From CAYHZL01 sp964361075 (lineage in GTDB: Bacteria > Bacteroidota > Ignavibacteria > UBA10030 > UBA8401): DNA of 18,351 bases. The position numbers were made by a program, and so were the translations under genes. Shown here in pieces: positions 1-8,583 of this stretch (positions within the stretch are counted from its first letter, which is position 1; each line of letters opens with the position of its first letter). The stretch spans positions 1-18,351 of the forward strand of contig CAYHZL010000053.1 in the NCBI GenBank assembly GCA_964361075.1, in the 5' to 3' direction. The notes under the pieces were generated by a model. The model saw only the letters and a list, made by a program, of their open reading frames with translations. It was not told the DNA's origin and searched no databases.

Positions 1-558
1 TTAAAAATTATATCCAACTTTCAATTCGATAACGGGAATAGTTACATATGCCCCAACTCCTAATCGATAAACTATTGAATAATCGTTTTTGAATTGATAA
101 TAAATCCCATACAGAGGTAACCCCATTTCTTTTTTTGAAATTTTTGATGCTAGTGTTTTCGATTCATTTTCATCTGATGTGGGATCACTGCCTGAATAAA
201 ATAGACCTTTTAATGTTAAGCCTATCCGATGCTTATCACCAAACGGTAGAAAGATATTAACACCAACTGGAATTATGGCACCTCGATATTTAAAGAAAAT
301 ATTTACAGGTGCAATACCAAATTCAGCAGATAATGTTTTTGTCAATGCTCTTTCATAATGTAAACCTACAAAACCGCCGTATGAGATTACCATATCGATG
401 AAAAATAAATTCTTTTGTTGTTGTAATAAAACACTATTTTTTTGTGTCTGATTTTTATCCTGAATAACATTAATATTACTGTCACTTCTTATTGTTGTCT
501 CTGCCCTTCCTATGTAAATAAACACAAATAAAAATATTAATAAATGTTTTTTATGCAT
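1..558 (-). CDS. Small outer-membrane beta-barrel-like protein (hypothetical)
   Basis: Codes for about 185 residues and I do not recognise a named family. It opens with a signal peptide (MHKKHLLIFLFVFIYIGRA), then a polar stretch to about residue 45. The rest alternates short amphipathic strands rich in Gly, Tyr and Phe (for example the ISYGGFVGLHYERAL segment) and ends in VGYNF. A terminal Phe is typical of outer-membrane barrels. An upstream in-frame ATG at 612 would add 18 residues, but those codons fall inside a palindromic repeat. The ATG at 558 gives a clean signal peptide and has GAGGAGAA immediately upstream, so I prefer it. The role is unknown; an OmpW/opacity-like small barrel is an inference from the strand pattern only. 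The stop codon is the first triplet of the window, so the gene is complete. Confidence 0.65.
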   Translation of the reverse strand: MHKKHLLIFLFVFIYIGRAETTIRSDSNINVIQDKNQTQKNSVLLQQQKNLFFIDMVISYGGFVGLHYERALTKTLSAEFGIAPVNIFFKYRGAIIPVGVNIFLPFGDKHRIGLTLKGLFYSGSDPTSDENESKTLASKISKKEMGLPLYGIYYQFKNDYSIVYRLGVGAYVTIPVIELKVGYNF

Positions 559-582
559 TTCTCCTCTATATTTTAAAATTAA

Positions 583-725
583 GTAACTACACAGCGAAAA
601 CAACCCCACCATTTATCCCTCCCCTTTTAGGGGAGGGAATTTTCTCCCCCAAAGAGGGGGAGAAGCAAAGAGGGGGTGATTCGCCGCGTCAAACAAATTT
701 TTAATTTGCCACGTTGAGTAGTTAC
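583..725. repeat. Inverted-repeat element with two nested hairpins
   Basis: The ends form an imperfect inverted repeat: GTAACTACACAGCG at 583-596 and the complement of GTAACTACTCAACG at 712-725, 12 of 14 positions matching. Inside are two perfect G/C hairpins: a 9-bp stem at 616-624/630-638 and an 8-bp stem at 643-650/656-663. The sequence TAACTACTCAGCG also appears at 8276-8288, so the end motif is dispersed. I found no convincing target-site duplication. It fills the gap between the barrel-like gene and the T9SS protein gene. Confidence 0.5.
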
Positions 726-779
726 CATTTTCCGAAGATTTTTTAGAAAAGCCACTTCAGCAGTTTAAAACCATTGTCA

Positions 780-3071
780 CTATTTCAAAAGCAACATTTT
801 TTTCACAGACACGAATTGATCAGCTCGCAATTCGTAGAAATAAATTCCAGAAGAAAGTCTTGACGCATCAAAATTTACAACATACGAACCGGAATTTTGA
901 ACTGTATTCACAAGAGTCCGAACTTCTTGTCCAAGAATATTGAAAATTTTCAAGGTAACTTGTCCATTAACAGGAATCGAATAACGAATCGATGTTGTCG
1001 GGTTAAAAGGATTAGGATAATTCTGGCTTAGTTCATACGTACCAGGGATAGCATCACCTTCTTTGTTCACTACACCTGTGATCGTTCCAAAATCATTATC
1101 TTTCCTCGGTTCAAGTTTATAGTTACTAAACGAGTAATCTAAAATTCCAACTAAAGATGAGATTTTTGCTCCAAGAGTAATAAGTACGGCATTTGACGGC
1201 TTTGCGGTGTAGCTTGCTGAAGTGTCGGCATAATAACTATTAGTACCATTGTCATCAACTCGAAGACCGAAATAACGCGCGGTCGGGGTGGTGTACTTTG
1301 AAGAGCTGATTAAATATTCTCCAAAGTTGCTTCCTGAACCACCTACAGCATTATCGGCATTACGTTGAACGAGATAAGGATTATTAATTTGAACAAGGAC
1401 ACCTTCCCATTGTTCAAAGACTGGTGCGCCGTCAACAGGAGGATTGCTGAGTTCGTAGCTGACAGAACCAGAGCCGGAAATACTGATCACGGTAGGAGCG
1501 GGTGGTGTCTTTCCTGAAACTTTTGAAAGACGGTTCAGAACTTCGATGATCGTGCGCGAGTTGGTTTCACGAGCGATACCAGAGATAGTGATACTATCGC
1601 CTCTCAATAGGGTATCAATACCAACACCGGCGATTGTGCCGTAGATCGGAATTCCGCTCCATGCTCCAGACTTATCAGCAATGAAAATACGCGGCCTGTT
1701 TCCGCTGATGTCTTTAATATCGGAAGTATCTGCCACGACGGTACCACTAACTGTAACAGTATCATTGAAATATCCGGTCGAGCCGTTCACATAGGGAGTG
1801 TACTGAACATCGAAAATTGATATTGCACCGTCGCGGACGCGGTAGAATCGAGGAAGTGTCGGATTGGGAAAGTATCCGAGCAAACCCAAACTGCTGTAGG
1901 CTCCAACATAATAGCTGACGATGCTATCGTTTGGTGCCGGCGGAATGGTGAATGTGAATGAGGTATCACCGGTACCAACCACAGTACCTTTGTTTTGTAC
2001 CCACGTTCCTTTCAATCCCACTTGGTAAAACACCACAGTGCTGTCGATCTTTGCACCTGCATTCAGTTCTTTTGCTTTGTATGTGAGCACAACGGCGTTA
2101 GTGGATTTTGGTACTTTGCCGAGCGCTCTATTTAAACTTGAAATGGATGGTGCAAATTGTCCAACTTTAATATCACCGGCATATTTTGAACCTTTTAACT
2201 CAGATGGTCCTGGATATAACGGCATAATCTCGTAGTCGCCGCCTGTGCCAGATTTCACTTGAGTAAGAATTACGCCGCGAATATAAGAGAGTTTTGTTCC
2301 AACCGGTGGCGGGGAATATGTGGAACCAGTAATCTTATGACCCCTGTTCGTGTAATATCCCGAACCATCATACATTGTAACCTGATTATTGTTTGCATCA
2401 GCAAATGTAAATCGACCTGTCGAAGCATCTACCGTAACAACTGTAACATTACGGAAGATAACATACATTCCTTCATATTTTTCTCCACTTGAAAACTTCG
2501 GCTTCGTGCCAACCGCAAATGAATCGCACGTAACTTCAATCGGGTCCGGACGCGGAACACTGCCTGTTACCGAAATGGGAGGAGGAGTTTCAAAAAAACC
2601 AGGATTGTAAAGAAATATTTCCGTCAAAGAATTGTTCTGCGATCCAAACTCCGTCACACGTCCAACCATCGTTATCACATCTCCCGAATCCAACGCGGTG
2701 ATACCGGTATTCTGTGCCTGTGCCGATGTGTCGTTTGTAAGAACATTTAAGCCCGCCCATATTTTTCCAGTCTGGTCTTGAACAAATATATTATACCGGG
2801 CCAGCGTGTATGTTAGAAGACGCGGCTTCACCATAACGACACCGGTGATGCGGACAGTATCAGCTTTAGCATCTGCTCCATTCCAAGAAGGAGATTTATC
2901 CAAAAATTTACCTTTTGCATCGGCCTGCAATGTATCGAGACTGCGCAAAGAATCAAGCGATACTTGCTGAATCTGCTGGATGGTAACATTTTTTTGTGCA
3001 AAGGCACTATTCGTAAACCCAATTAAACTGACCAGGAAAACACCAAGTAGTAACATATTGTTTCGTTTCAT
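780..3071 (-). CDS. Secreted protein with OB-fold-like repeats and a T9SS type A sorting domain
   Basis: A 763-residue exported protein. Residues 1-25 are a signal peptide (MKRNNMLLLGVFLVSLIGFTNSAFA). Residues about 60-285 contain two OB-fold-like segments of the kind found in DUF5689/YhcR-like extracellular proteins (VRITGVVMVKPR..YNIFVQDQTG..GDVITMVGRVTEF). A beta-sandwich region follows at about 300-415, then a second OB-like pair at about 430-670. Residues 679-763 are a canonical T9SS C-terminal sorting domain: YELSQNYPNPFNP, then KIFNILGQEVRTL, then SSGIYFYELRA, ending in KKMLLLK. By family knowledge, this domain directs the protein across the outer membrane and is usually removed at the surface. 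No catalytic domain is visible, so the substrate or ligand is unknown. The start has GGAGG five bases upstream. T9SS machinery is not in the window. Confidence 0.8.
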   Translation of the reverse strand: MKRNNMLLLGVFLVSLIGFTNSAFAQKNVTIQQIQQVSLDSLRSLDTLQADAKGKFLDKSPSWNGADAKADTVRITGVVMVKPRLLTYTLARYNIFVQDQTGKIWAGLNVLTNDTSAQAQNTGITALDSGDVITMVGRVTEFGSQNNSLTEIFLYNPGFFETPPPISVTGSVPRPDPIEVTCDSFAVGTKPKFSSGEKYEGMYVIFRNVTVVTVDASTGRFTFADANNNQVTMYDGSGYYTNRGHKITGSTYSPPPVGTKLSYIRGVILTQVKSGTGGDYEIMPLYPGPSELKGSKYAGDIKVGQFAPSISSLNRALGKVPKSTNAVVLTYKAKELNAGAKIDSTVVFYQVGLKGTWVQNKGTVVGTGDTSFTFTIPPAPNDSIVSYYVGAYSSLGLLGYFPNPTLPRFYRVRDGAISIFDVQYTPYVNGSTGYFNDTVTVSGTVVADTSDIKDISGNRPRIFIADKSGAWSGIPIYGTIAGVGIDTLLRGDSITISGIARETNSRTIIEVLNRLSKVSGKTPPAPTVISISGSGSVSYELSNPPVDGAPVFEQWEGVLVQINNPYLVQRNADNAVGGSGSNFGEYLISSSKYTTPTARYFGLRVDDNGTNSYYADTSASYTAKPSNAVLITLGAKISSLVGILDYSFSNYKLEPRKDNDFGTITGVVNKEGDAIPGTYELSQNYPNPFNPTTSIRYSIPVNGQVTLKIFNILGQEVRTLVNTVQNSGSYVVNFDASRLSSGIYFYELRADQFVSVKKMLLLK

Positions 3072-3127
3072 ATAACCTCCGTAAATTGATAGTGAGTTGG
3101 TTAATTAGGGTTCTCTAAAAATTACTT

Positions 3128-3263
3128 ACTCGTGTTACGCAAAAAAAGAAAAATCAAACGTCATTCCCGCATATTTTAAGCGGGAATCCATTTATAGATG
3201 TTCGCCGCGGCGAACATGACGACTTTTTTTTTAGGCGTATTTTTTACTCTGCGTAACATGAGT
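3128..3263. repeat. Inverted-repeat element (GTTACGCA ends) with nested palindromes
   Basis: The ends ACTCGTGTTACGCA (3128-3141) and the complement of ACTCATGTTACGCA (3250-3263) match at 13 of 14 positions and lead into A-rich and T-rich tracts. Two palindromes lie inside: GTCATTCCCGC/GCGGGAAT at 3160-3170/3180-3187, and TGTTCGCCGCGGCGAACA near 3199-3216. The first recurs at 8009-8037. Similar GATGTTACG ends flank a different interior at 14061-14195. The right end touches the stop codon of the neighbouring minus-strand gene (3263-3265), as if the element inserted just after it. Confidence 0.5.
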
Positions 3264-5308
3264 TACTTTATGATTAAAAACTTACCTCGTTGAACATCGC
3301 CATTATCCTTATCTTTAACCGTGTATAGATACAATCCGGAAGCAATTGCTTGATCACCTCTTGAGATGATGTCCCAAGCATGTTCCCCTCCGGTAAGAAT
3401 TTGTGAACCATCGGCATATTTTTGAAACCAACTGATGTTGCTTGCATTGTATATCGAAGCATCGTGATCAAAATTCGCCACGAGGTCGCCTGCCAATGTG
3501 AAGATGTGTACCTCAGACTTAGCCGGCAAATTAAAGAAGTATAGTTTACGATCGCGTTCCCCTTTCCCATCCCAGTATGCATGGGCGTAGTACGGATTTG
3601 GATAGATGCCAACCAAAGCCTTTGTGGTATTCGGCACTGTTCCCGGAAAGACACGATGTAAGGTTTGGATTTTACTGCTCTCAAGACTTTGAAGATCAGT
3701 CGCTGCATCACCAGAATCGTAAGCGGTTACAGCAAACGCATATTGCCATCCATTCAAGAGTCCTGGTATAGTGAATTTGTTCCAATAGTGAGACGTGTCA
3801 TTCGGAAATTGAACTGCTTGAGATAATCGGATAGCCGCGAATCCAGTGTTGTATCCTATCGCATCATACGGAGTATCAAAGTCTCCAAGAAGTTTCAGAT
3901 TGGCAAGAAAATTTTGCGATGTGGTCAGATCGATACCGGCATTCGTACCATAAATTCTATATCCCTCAAAATCTTTTTTATTTGTTATTGGATCAATCGA
4001 TCTCTCGGACGAATTATCCCAATAGATGTCTACCGCTTTGTTCGACGGAACGACTGTTACGCGAGGTGCATTGGGGGGTGTGGGTAGGAAATATCTTTTC
4101 GGTTTACCGTTATCTGTCCACACTTCCGACGAATCCCGTACACCATTTCCGTTCCGATCTTCACCATTATAAGTGCGCTGCGACCAGTCCGATGCTAAAA
4201 TAAGATTTACCTTCTGGGCGTAAGAATCATCAGTGGTCGGCGATGACGATCTTTTCTTTGCCGCCATCAACGCGAAAACCATATTCAAAGAATCACCCGC
4301 TGCGATTTTTGTGAAAGGACCGACAGTTAACAGCGTCATATAATTGCTCGGCTTGGCAATACCGGCAATCTGGGCTTTTGTCAAACCAACGGTCATCTTA
4401 TCATATTTTTGAACATCCGTACCAGGGGAAAAATAAGTCGGATCCGCGGAGTTGCGGAATTGCCATGCTTGATAGTAGGAGTCCGTTCGGAAAGGAGACG
4501 AACCGAGAAATTTAATTGCAGAATAGCTATCGGCAAGTCCACCGTCGCCGTCATAATCATAAGCATAGGCGATGTTCAAAGAATCAAGAAATCCTAAACC
4601 GCCATGGGAATAAAAAGGCGCACCCACAGTCGGCGGCGTAATGTTCGTATTCCGCACGACGAGATCAGCCCAAAGACCGACATATACGCTGTCGATTGAA
4701 TTCCCGCTCACATTTTTTATCCAATAATTGAAAATGACAAAATTATCAGCAAATGAAAAATTCCAAGCGTATGTTTCTAAATGTACATTAATTCCAATGG
4801 GAACGTGATTTGGAATTGGTTCGTTGTTTTGGTTGGGATTGGTAGTATTAACATCAGTGAAGTCTGCGATAAAATCTTGGTGGCTGGTGGATTTCGGATC
4901 ATAAAAACGGTTGTCTGACAAACCAGATCGTTCGAGCACACGGCTGTCCGTTGTGGTGGTAAATTCGAATCCTTCCGAAACACCAGACCGCAGTGAGGAA
5001 ACATCAACTGCTCCAGTAGTAACACGCGTTCCACCGGTTGTCGTCGGTCCAACTCCAACCCATAAACCTCCGACGAATATATGCTCAATCCCAGAACCGC
5101 GCGGATACTGCATTGAAGGTTGCTGCGGCCACAGACGAAATCCATGTCCAAACACACCGTAATTCGAAACTGTTATAGCCAAATTGCCGATGTTGGTAAA
5201 TTTTGAGTTATCGTCAGAAGAAATTTTAGAAAGCGATTGAGCGCGCAAGACACTTAGCGATGCAAGAGCAAAAAATATAAATTTGAAAAAAATGCGAAGA
5301 TTAGTCAT
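3263..5308 (-). CDS. Secreted beta-rich protein with FN3 domain and T9SS-like C-terminal domain
   Basis: A 681-residue exported protein of a kind common in Ignavibacteria-type genomes and without assigned function. Residues 1-23 are a signal peptide (MTNLRIFFKFIFFALASLSVLRA). Residues about 30-400 form a large aromatic, Asp-rich beta region. Residues 374-385 read DRNGNGVRDSSE, which fits the EF-hand-type calcium loop with acidic or polar residues at 1, 3, 5, 9 and 12. A fibronectin-type-III-like segment follows at about 403-550 (PNAPRVTVVPSNKAVDIYWD..DFEGYRIYGT). The last 115 residues contain IYPNPYY, FTLAGDLVANF and ASGLYLYTVKD and end in GKFLIIK, the pattern of T9SS C-terminal domains. It is likely a surface or released protein; binding rather than catalysis is my inference. 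No Shine-Dalgarno precedes the ATG. It sits between two other envelope genes on the same strand. Confidence 0.75.
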   Translation of the reverse strand: MTNLRIFFKFIFFALASLSVLRAQSLSKISSDDNSKFTNIGNLAITVSNYGVFGHGFRLWPQQPSMQYPRGSGIEHIFVGGLWVGVGPTTTGGTRVTTGAVDVSSLRSGVSEGFEFTTTTDSRVLERSGLSDNRFYDPKSTSHQDFIADFTDVNTTNPNQNNEPIPNHVPIGINVHLETYAWNFSFADNFVIFNYWIKNVSGNSIDSVYVGLWADLVVRNTNITPPTVGAPFYSHGGLGFLDSLNIAYAYDYDGDGGLADSYSAIKFLGSSPFRTDSYYQAWQFRNSADPTYFSPGTDVQKYDKMTVGLTKAQIAGIAKPSNYMTLLTVGPFTKIAAGDSLNMVFALMAAKKRSSSPTTDDSYAQKVNLILASDWSQRTYNGEDRNGNGVRDSSEVWTDNGKPKRYFLPTPPNAPRVTVVPSNKAVDIYWDNSSERSIDPITNKKDFEGYRIYGTNAGIDLTTSQNFLANLKLLGDFDTPYDAIGYNTGFAAIRLSQAVQFPNDTSHYWNKFTIPGLLNGWQYAFAVTAYDSGDAATDLQSLESSKIQTLHRVFPGTVPNTTKALVGIYPNPYYAHAYWDGKGERDRKLYFFNLPAKSEVHIFTLAGDLVANFDHDASIYNASNISWFQKYADGSQILTGGEHAWDIISRGDQAIASGLYLYTVKDKDNGDVQRGKFLIIK

Positions 5309-5395
5309 TCTACAATTGCTTTTTTATGTTGGCAAAAATATACATTCAATTGCACAAAAAAACAAGGATTGAAGAAAATGGTAACACAAATTTAA

Positions 5396-5411
5396 TGGCG
5401 CCAAGGCGCCA
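5396..5411 (-). repeat. GC-rich hairpin downstream of the lytic transglycosylase gene
   Basis: TGGCGC and GCGCCA form a 6-bp stem around a 4-nt loop, 11 bases after the stop of the minus-strand LysM gene. On that strand it is followed by ATTAAATTTGTG, so it is at best a weak intrinsic terminator. The same hairpin with the same ATTAAATTT flank occurs at 8252-8267 on the plus strand, so it is a dispersed repeat unit. Confidence 0.4.
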
Positions 5412-5422
5412 CGTGATAATGT

Positions 5423-7771
5423 CTAAACACTTTGCGAACGGTGAATTTTTAATTTTTGACCGATTGTAATTTTTGATACAGATAAATTATTCCATTTTTT
5501 AACATCGGCAATTGTCACGTTATATTTATCTGCAATTTTCCCGAGCGTCTCTCCTTTTTTTACAAAATGAGTTATTACTTTCGAACTATTTTTTGCCGAG
5601 ACCTTAGTTACATTTTTTGATCGCTTCGTAATTTTTTGCGGAGCCGGTTCTTCTCTGTCGTTTTCAACGGCGATATATACTTCTAAAACTTCGCCTGCTT
5701 TTATTTTGCTCGATTTCAATTTATTCCAACTTTTTACATCGGCAATAGCAACATCGTATGCTGCAGCAATCTTTTCAAGTGTCTCGCCCCGCAACACTGT
5801 ATGCTGCACCCATTCACTTTTTTCTTTTCTCGCTTTGGGTTTTGGAGAAGGTGAATTTTTTTTCACTGCATTCTTTTGTTCAGATGTCATGCCGGCGATA
5901 CTTTGGTAATGCGATTGTTTTTCCGACGCGACCCAAATTGCAATTGTTTTTCCCGCTTGTATGTGCCGCCCATACGGAATGTTATTCCAATTTCGAATAT
6001 CACTTACACGCACTTTAAACTCTTCAGCAATCTGACCAATGGTATCTCCCTTTTTAATTTTATATAAAACTTTTTCCCGACCCTTTGGCTTGTACGTATC
6101 CTCATCATTGGAAACGTAGCGCACTTTCTTTTTCTGCTTGTGCAATTGTACTGCGGTTTCTTCTTTCGCTTCTTTTTCTGCTTGTGCCGCTAACACTGTC
6201 GCAACTTCTTTCGAGCGAATCGGAATAACAAGTGTTGAATTCGTTTTTAATTTTTTTCTTTTGGTGAGATGATTTATTTCTAACACGGCTGAAGTAAGAA
6301 TGCCATATTTTTTTGCGATAGAACCCGGTGTTTCTCCGCGGCGAACGGTATGAACGGCAAAATCCATTTTTCGATCTTCAGGAATCTTTTCGTAGTTCGC
6401 AGTAAACACATCTTTCTTACCGTATGGAATACGTAAGTGGTATCCTTTAAAATTTGGCGGTGTACACCATTGTGTTAATTCAGGATTGAGGTCACGCAGT
6501 ATTTCTAAATCCGTTTCTGCGCAATCGGCAAGAATTTTTAAGTCAACACAATCGTCAACTGTTGTAGATTCAAATTTCAGAGAATCGGCTTTCCCCAAAT
6601 TAGTAAAACCAAAAACTTCCGGGTTCATTGCAATCAATGTAACCGCCATATACTGCGGAATATAATTCCGTGTTTCACGCGGGAGAAATTTCCGCATCTC
6701 CCAAAAATCAACTGAACCGCTTTTGCGTATTCCACGATTCACTCTTCCGCCGCCGGCGTTGTACGCAACAAGTACTAAGTTCCAATCACCATATTCATCA
6801 TATAAATCTTTTAAATGCTGCGCTGCTGCACGCGATGCTTTTTCAAAATCGCGGCGTTCATCGAACCAATAATTACCTTTCAATCCGTACAGCGCACCTG
6901 TTCCGCGCATGAATTGCCACATGCCAACCGCCTTTGCCCACGAACGAATCGTGGGATTTAATCCGCTTTCCGGCATCGCAAGAAATAACATTTCCTGCGG
7001 CACACCTTCTTCTTGAAAAATTCTGGATAACAATGGAAAATATTTTCCCGACAAATAGATCCATCGCTCCATGTGATGGCGGCCTTTTCCAATAAAGAAC
7101 GCGACATTACGTTCAACATATTCATTGATGACGATGGGAACAGTTGTTTTACCAATAATGCTGCGCGGAATTTTTATTCCTGAAATATCAATTTTATCGA
7201 GTTCCAAATTTAATTTTTCGCGAAGTACATAGACCGAACTTTGCGGGCTCAATGTATCAATAGATGCAATATATTTTTCGTAATCTTCAATAACACTTTT
7301 GAGCAGATCGTTGAAATCTTGATTGTTATCAATTTCGGGGTAGTAACTCGCTTCATTCAACACTGCAATAGCGTCCTCAAACATGCTTGCCGATCCAACA
7401 GAATCGCCGTCGGATTGTGCCTGCAATGCATCCAAATAATGTTGACGTCCTTGTTCAAGCAAAAGAGCAATAATCTTTTTATCAGAATCATCCGTAGAAT
7501 CGAGTCCGTTCGAATCCGTATTGTTTGAGTCCAATCCCGCAACAAATTCCGGTTCAGTTATTTTTGATGAAGTTTTAACGCGTGTCGTATCAAAAAGCAG
7601 AAAATCATTTTTATCATAACGAAGCGAGGTAAGATGATATTGAGTTTGTGCAGGTTCGCGCATTGAGGAATACCCAATGGGGGATTGGCGTTGCGCTCGA
7701 TAAGAAAAATTATCTGAACAACCAACTAACAACAATACAGCCGAAAAAAAACAAAATAAGCGTGTAATCAT
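5423..7771 (-). CDS. Lipoprotein lytic transglycosylase (MltD-like) with four LysM domains
   Basis: A 782-residue murein hydrolase. Residues 1-18 are a lipoprotein signal (FFSAVLLLVGC, lipobox Cys18), so the protein should be anchored in an envelope membrane. A low-complexity and helical region runs to about residue 235. The transglycosylase SLT fold spans about 240-390, with the catalytic Glu in AMPESGLNP (Glu268), then GMWQFM, and VLVAYNAGGGRVNRGI near 333-348. Residues 405-450 (TDLEILRDLNPELTQWCTPP) match the degenerate repeat that follows the SLT domain in MltD-type proteins. Four LysM peptidoglycan-binding domains lie at about 473-516, 569-613, 655-700 and 733-776, each starting with a V/I-rGDT or rGET-like motif. 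Lytic transglycosylases cleave the MurNAc-GlcNAc bond to form 1,6-anhydroMurNAc. AAGGTG lies just upstream of the ATG. The family call is firm; the exact paralogue name is not. Confidence 0.9.
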   Translation of the reverse strand: MITRLFCFFSAVLLLVGCSDNFSYRAQRQSPIGYSSMREPAQTQYHLTSLRYDKNDFLLFDTTRVKTSSKITEPEFVAGLDSNNTDSNGLDSTDDSDKKIIALLLEQGRQHYLDALQAQSDGDSVGSASMFEDAIAVLNEASYYPEIDNNQDFNDLLKSVIEDYEKYIASIDTLSPQSSVYVLREKLNLELDKIDISGIKIPRSIIGKTTVPIVINEYVERNVAFFIGKGRHHMERWIYLSGKYFPLLSRIFQEEGVPQEMLFLAMPESGLNPTIRSWAKAVGMWQFMRGTGALYGLKGNYWFDERRDFEKASRAAAQHLKDLYDEYGDWNLVLVAYNAGGGRVNRGIRKSGSVDFWEMRKFLPRETRNYIPQYMAVTLIAMNPEVFGFTNLGKADSLKFESTTVDDCVDLKILADCAETDLEILRDLNPELTQWCTPPNFKGYHLRIPYGKKDVFTANYEKIPEDRKMDFAVHTVRRGETPGSIAKKYGILTSAVLEINHLTKRKKLKTNSTLVIPIRSKEVATVLAAQAEKEAKEETAVQLHKQKKKVRYVSNDEDTYKPKGREKVLYKIKKGDTIGQIAEEFKVRVSDIRNWNNIPYGRHIQAGKTIAIWVASEKQSHYQSIAGMTSEQKNAVKKNSPSPKPKARKEKSEWVQHTVLRGETLEKIAAAYDVAIADVKSWNKLKSSKIKAGEVLEVYIAVENDREEPAPQKITKRSKNVTKVSAKNSSKVITHFVKKGETLGKIADKYNVTIADVKKWNNLSVSKITIGQKLKIHRSQSV

Positions 7772-7970
7772 TCACCTTCTCAATAATAAAATAAATATTT
7801 TTTCAGTATAAAAATATACCAATCATTTGACGAAAAGCAAGGAAAAATCCTCGTTTTCATATATGATGTTCAGTTAAAAAACAGCACACATATATTTTTA
7901 GGAAACAATCTCAGAAAAATTAATGTCATACAAAACTTGATTTCGAATTTATTCTCTATCGGGTCTAATA

Positions 7971-8057
7971 CCCCGACGTCACAAAGTGATCCCTTCGGGA
8001 CTTGCGTCGTCATTCCCGCATGCTTTTGGCGGGAATCTAAAAAAATGGAAGTCGGGG
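7971..8057. repeat. Composite palindromic element (CCCCGAC ends)
   Basis: ACCCCGAC (7970-7977) is mirrored by GTCGGGGT (8051-8058). Inside are two adjacent 11-nt mini-hairpins, TCAC-AAA-GTGA at 7979-7989 and TCCC-TTC-GGGA at 7990-8000. A GTCATTCCCGC/GCGGGAATC palindrome follows at 8009-8037 and is shared with 3160-3188. No target-site duplication is clear. It lies in the 527-base gene-free stretch 7772-8298, which also holds the MITE at 8111 and the hairpin at 8252. I see no gene in the remainder (7772-7969), which is AT-rich and must include the promoter of the minus-strand transglycosylase gene. Confidence 0.45.
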
Positions 8058-8110
8058 TTCATTTATTGTCTCTGACGAAAGATTTTTCTTTTTTAGATTG
8101 ATGAGTATTA

Positions 8111-8228
8111 GGGCATCTCTAAAAACCTTCAAGGTTTATCTTGATCAAATTTTGTGATGTTAAAATTTTATGGTACATTGCAAAAATAAAAACCTTGAAG
8201 GTTTCGTAACTAGTTTTTAGAGATGCCC
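8111..8228. mobile_element. MITE family 1, copy 1 (118 bp, ATTA target duplication)
   Basis: The terminal inverted repeats are GGGCATCTCTAAAAAC, reading inward from both ends. They are flanked on each side by ATTA (8107-8110 and 8229-8232), a 4-bp target-site duplication. There is no coding capacity. The interior is AT-rich and contains AACCTTCAAGGTTT-type palindromes near both ends. A second copy in the opposite orientation lies at 17684-17847. A 4-bp duplication suits several DDE transposase families, but no transposase is in the window, so I do not assign a parent element. Confidence 0.8.
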
Positions 8229-8251
8229 ATTAGGTAATGCGGAAGATGTAG

Positions 8252-8267
8252 TGGCGCTTCGGCGCCA
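8252..8267 (+). repeat. GC-rich hairpin with TTCG tetraloop
   Basis: TGGCGC-TTCG-GCGCCA: a 6-bp stem closed by the stable C(UUCG)G tetraloop on the plus strand, followed by ATTAAATTTTT. It resembles an intrinsic terminator, but no plus-strand gene lies upstream. Its near-copy at 5396-5411 suggests a mobile palindromic unit. It lies 31 bases beyond the 3' end of the minus-strand tRNA. Confidence 0.4.
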
Positions 8268-8298
8268 TTAAATTTTTAACTACTCAGCGAGGACTTTG

Positions 8299-8381
8299 CG
8301 GTGAGCCTGGGATTCGAACCCAGAAGTCCTTACGGACGCCAGTTTTCAAGACTGGTGCAATAGCCGTTCTGCCAACTCACC
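8299..8381 (-). tRNA. tRNA-Ser (anticodon UGA)
   Basis: An 83-nt class II tRNA read on the minus strand. The acceptor stem is GGTGAGT/GCTCACC (6 Watson-Crick pairs plus one T-G). The D stem is GCA/TGC. The anticodon stem is CCAGT/ACTGG with loop CTTGAAA, so the anticodon is TGA and reads UCA and related Ser codons. A long variable arm has stem GTCC/GGAC, as expected for Ser. The T arm is CTGGG-TTCGAAT-CCCAG. The discriminator base is G, as in bacterial tRNA-Ser. CCA is not encoded. It stands alone between the MITE region and the WD40-caspase gene. Confidence 0.95.
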
Positions 8382-8547
8382 AAGGAAAATTTTAACTACT
8401 TTCGACAATTCTTTTACTTTTAGACTCATCATTGGTGCCCTTACTTACACATGCGCCAAGTGCTTTGTTCGTATTTCTATATTAAGATACGAATCAAAAT
8501 TTGTGTTTACAATGAAAAATTATTTCGATGTGTTTATCGGAAAATAG

Positions 8548-8583
8548 TTACAGCAGTAAGGTGTCGACAACAATGCAGTAAAG
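8548..8583 (+). repeat. 36-bp direct repeat, copy X (3' of the WD40-caspase gene)
   Basis: Matches 12591-12626 in the same orientation at 31 of 36 positions; the shared core is ACAACAATGC. It sits in the 340-base gene-free stretch 8382-8721, downstream of the minus-strand WD40-caspase gene. It is followed directly by an all-A/T hairpin (9-bp stem 8584-8592/8599-8607). A TTCGTAT/ATACGAA hairpin lies at 8468-8493. I see no gene in the rest of this stretch. Confidence 0.5.

Noticed and set aside
559..612. Longer N-terminus for the barrel-like protein from an ATG at 612
   Set aside because: The extra codons lie in a palindromic repeat element, and the protein would lose a clean N-terminal signal peptide. 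The GGGGAGGG before the ATG is part of a hairpin arm.
616..663. CRISPR-like pair of hairpins in the first intergenic region
   Set aside because: The two hairpins differ in sequence and there is no regular repeat-spacer spacing. They are nested palindromes in one element. No cas genes or arrays occur in the window.
8299..8381. tRNA-Ser as an integration site for the WD40-caspase region
   Set aside because: No second copy of the tRNA 3' end was found by eye in the window, and no integrase gene is present.
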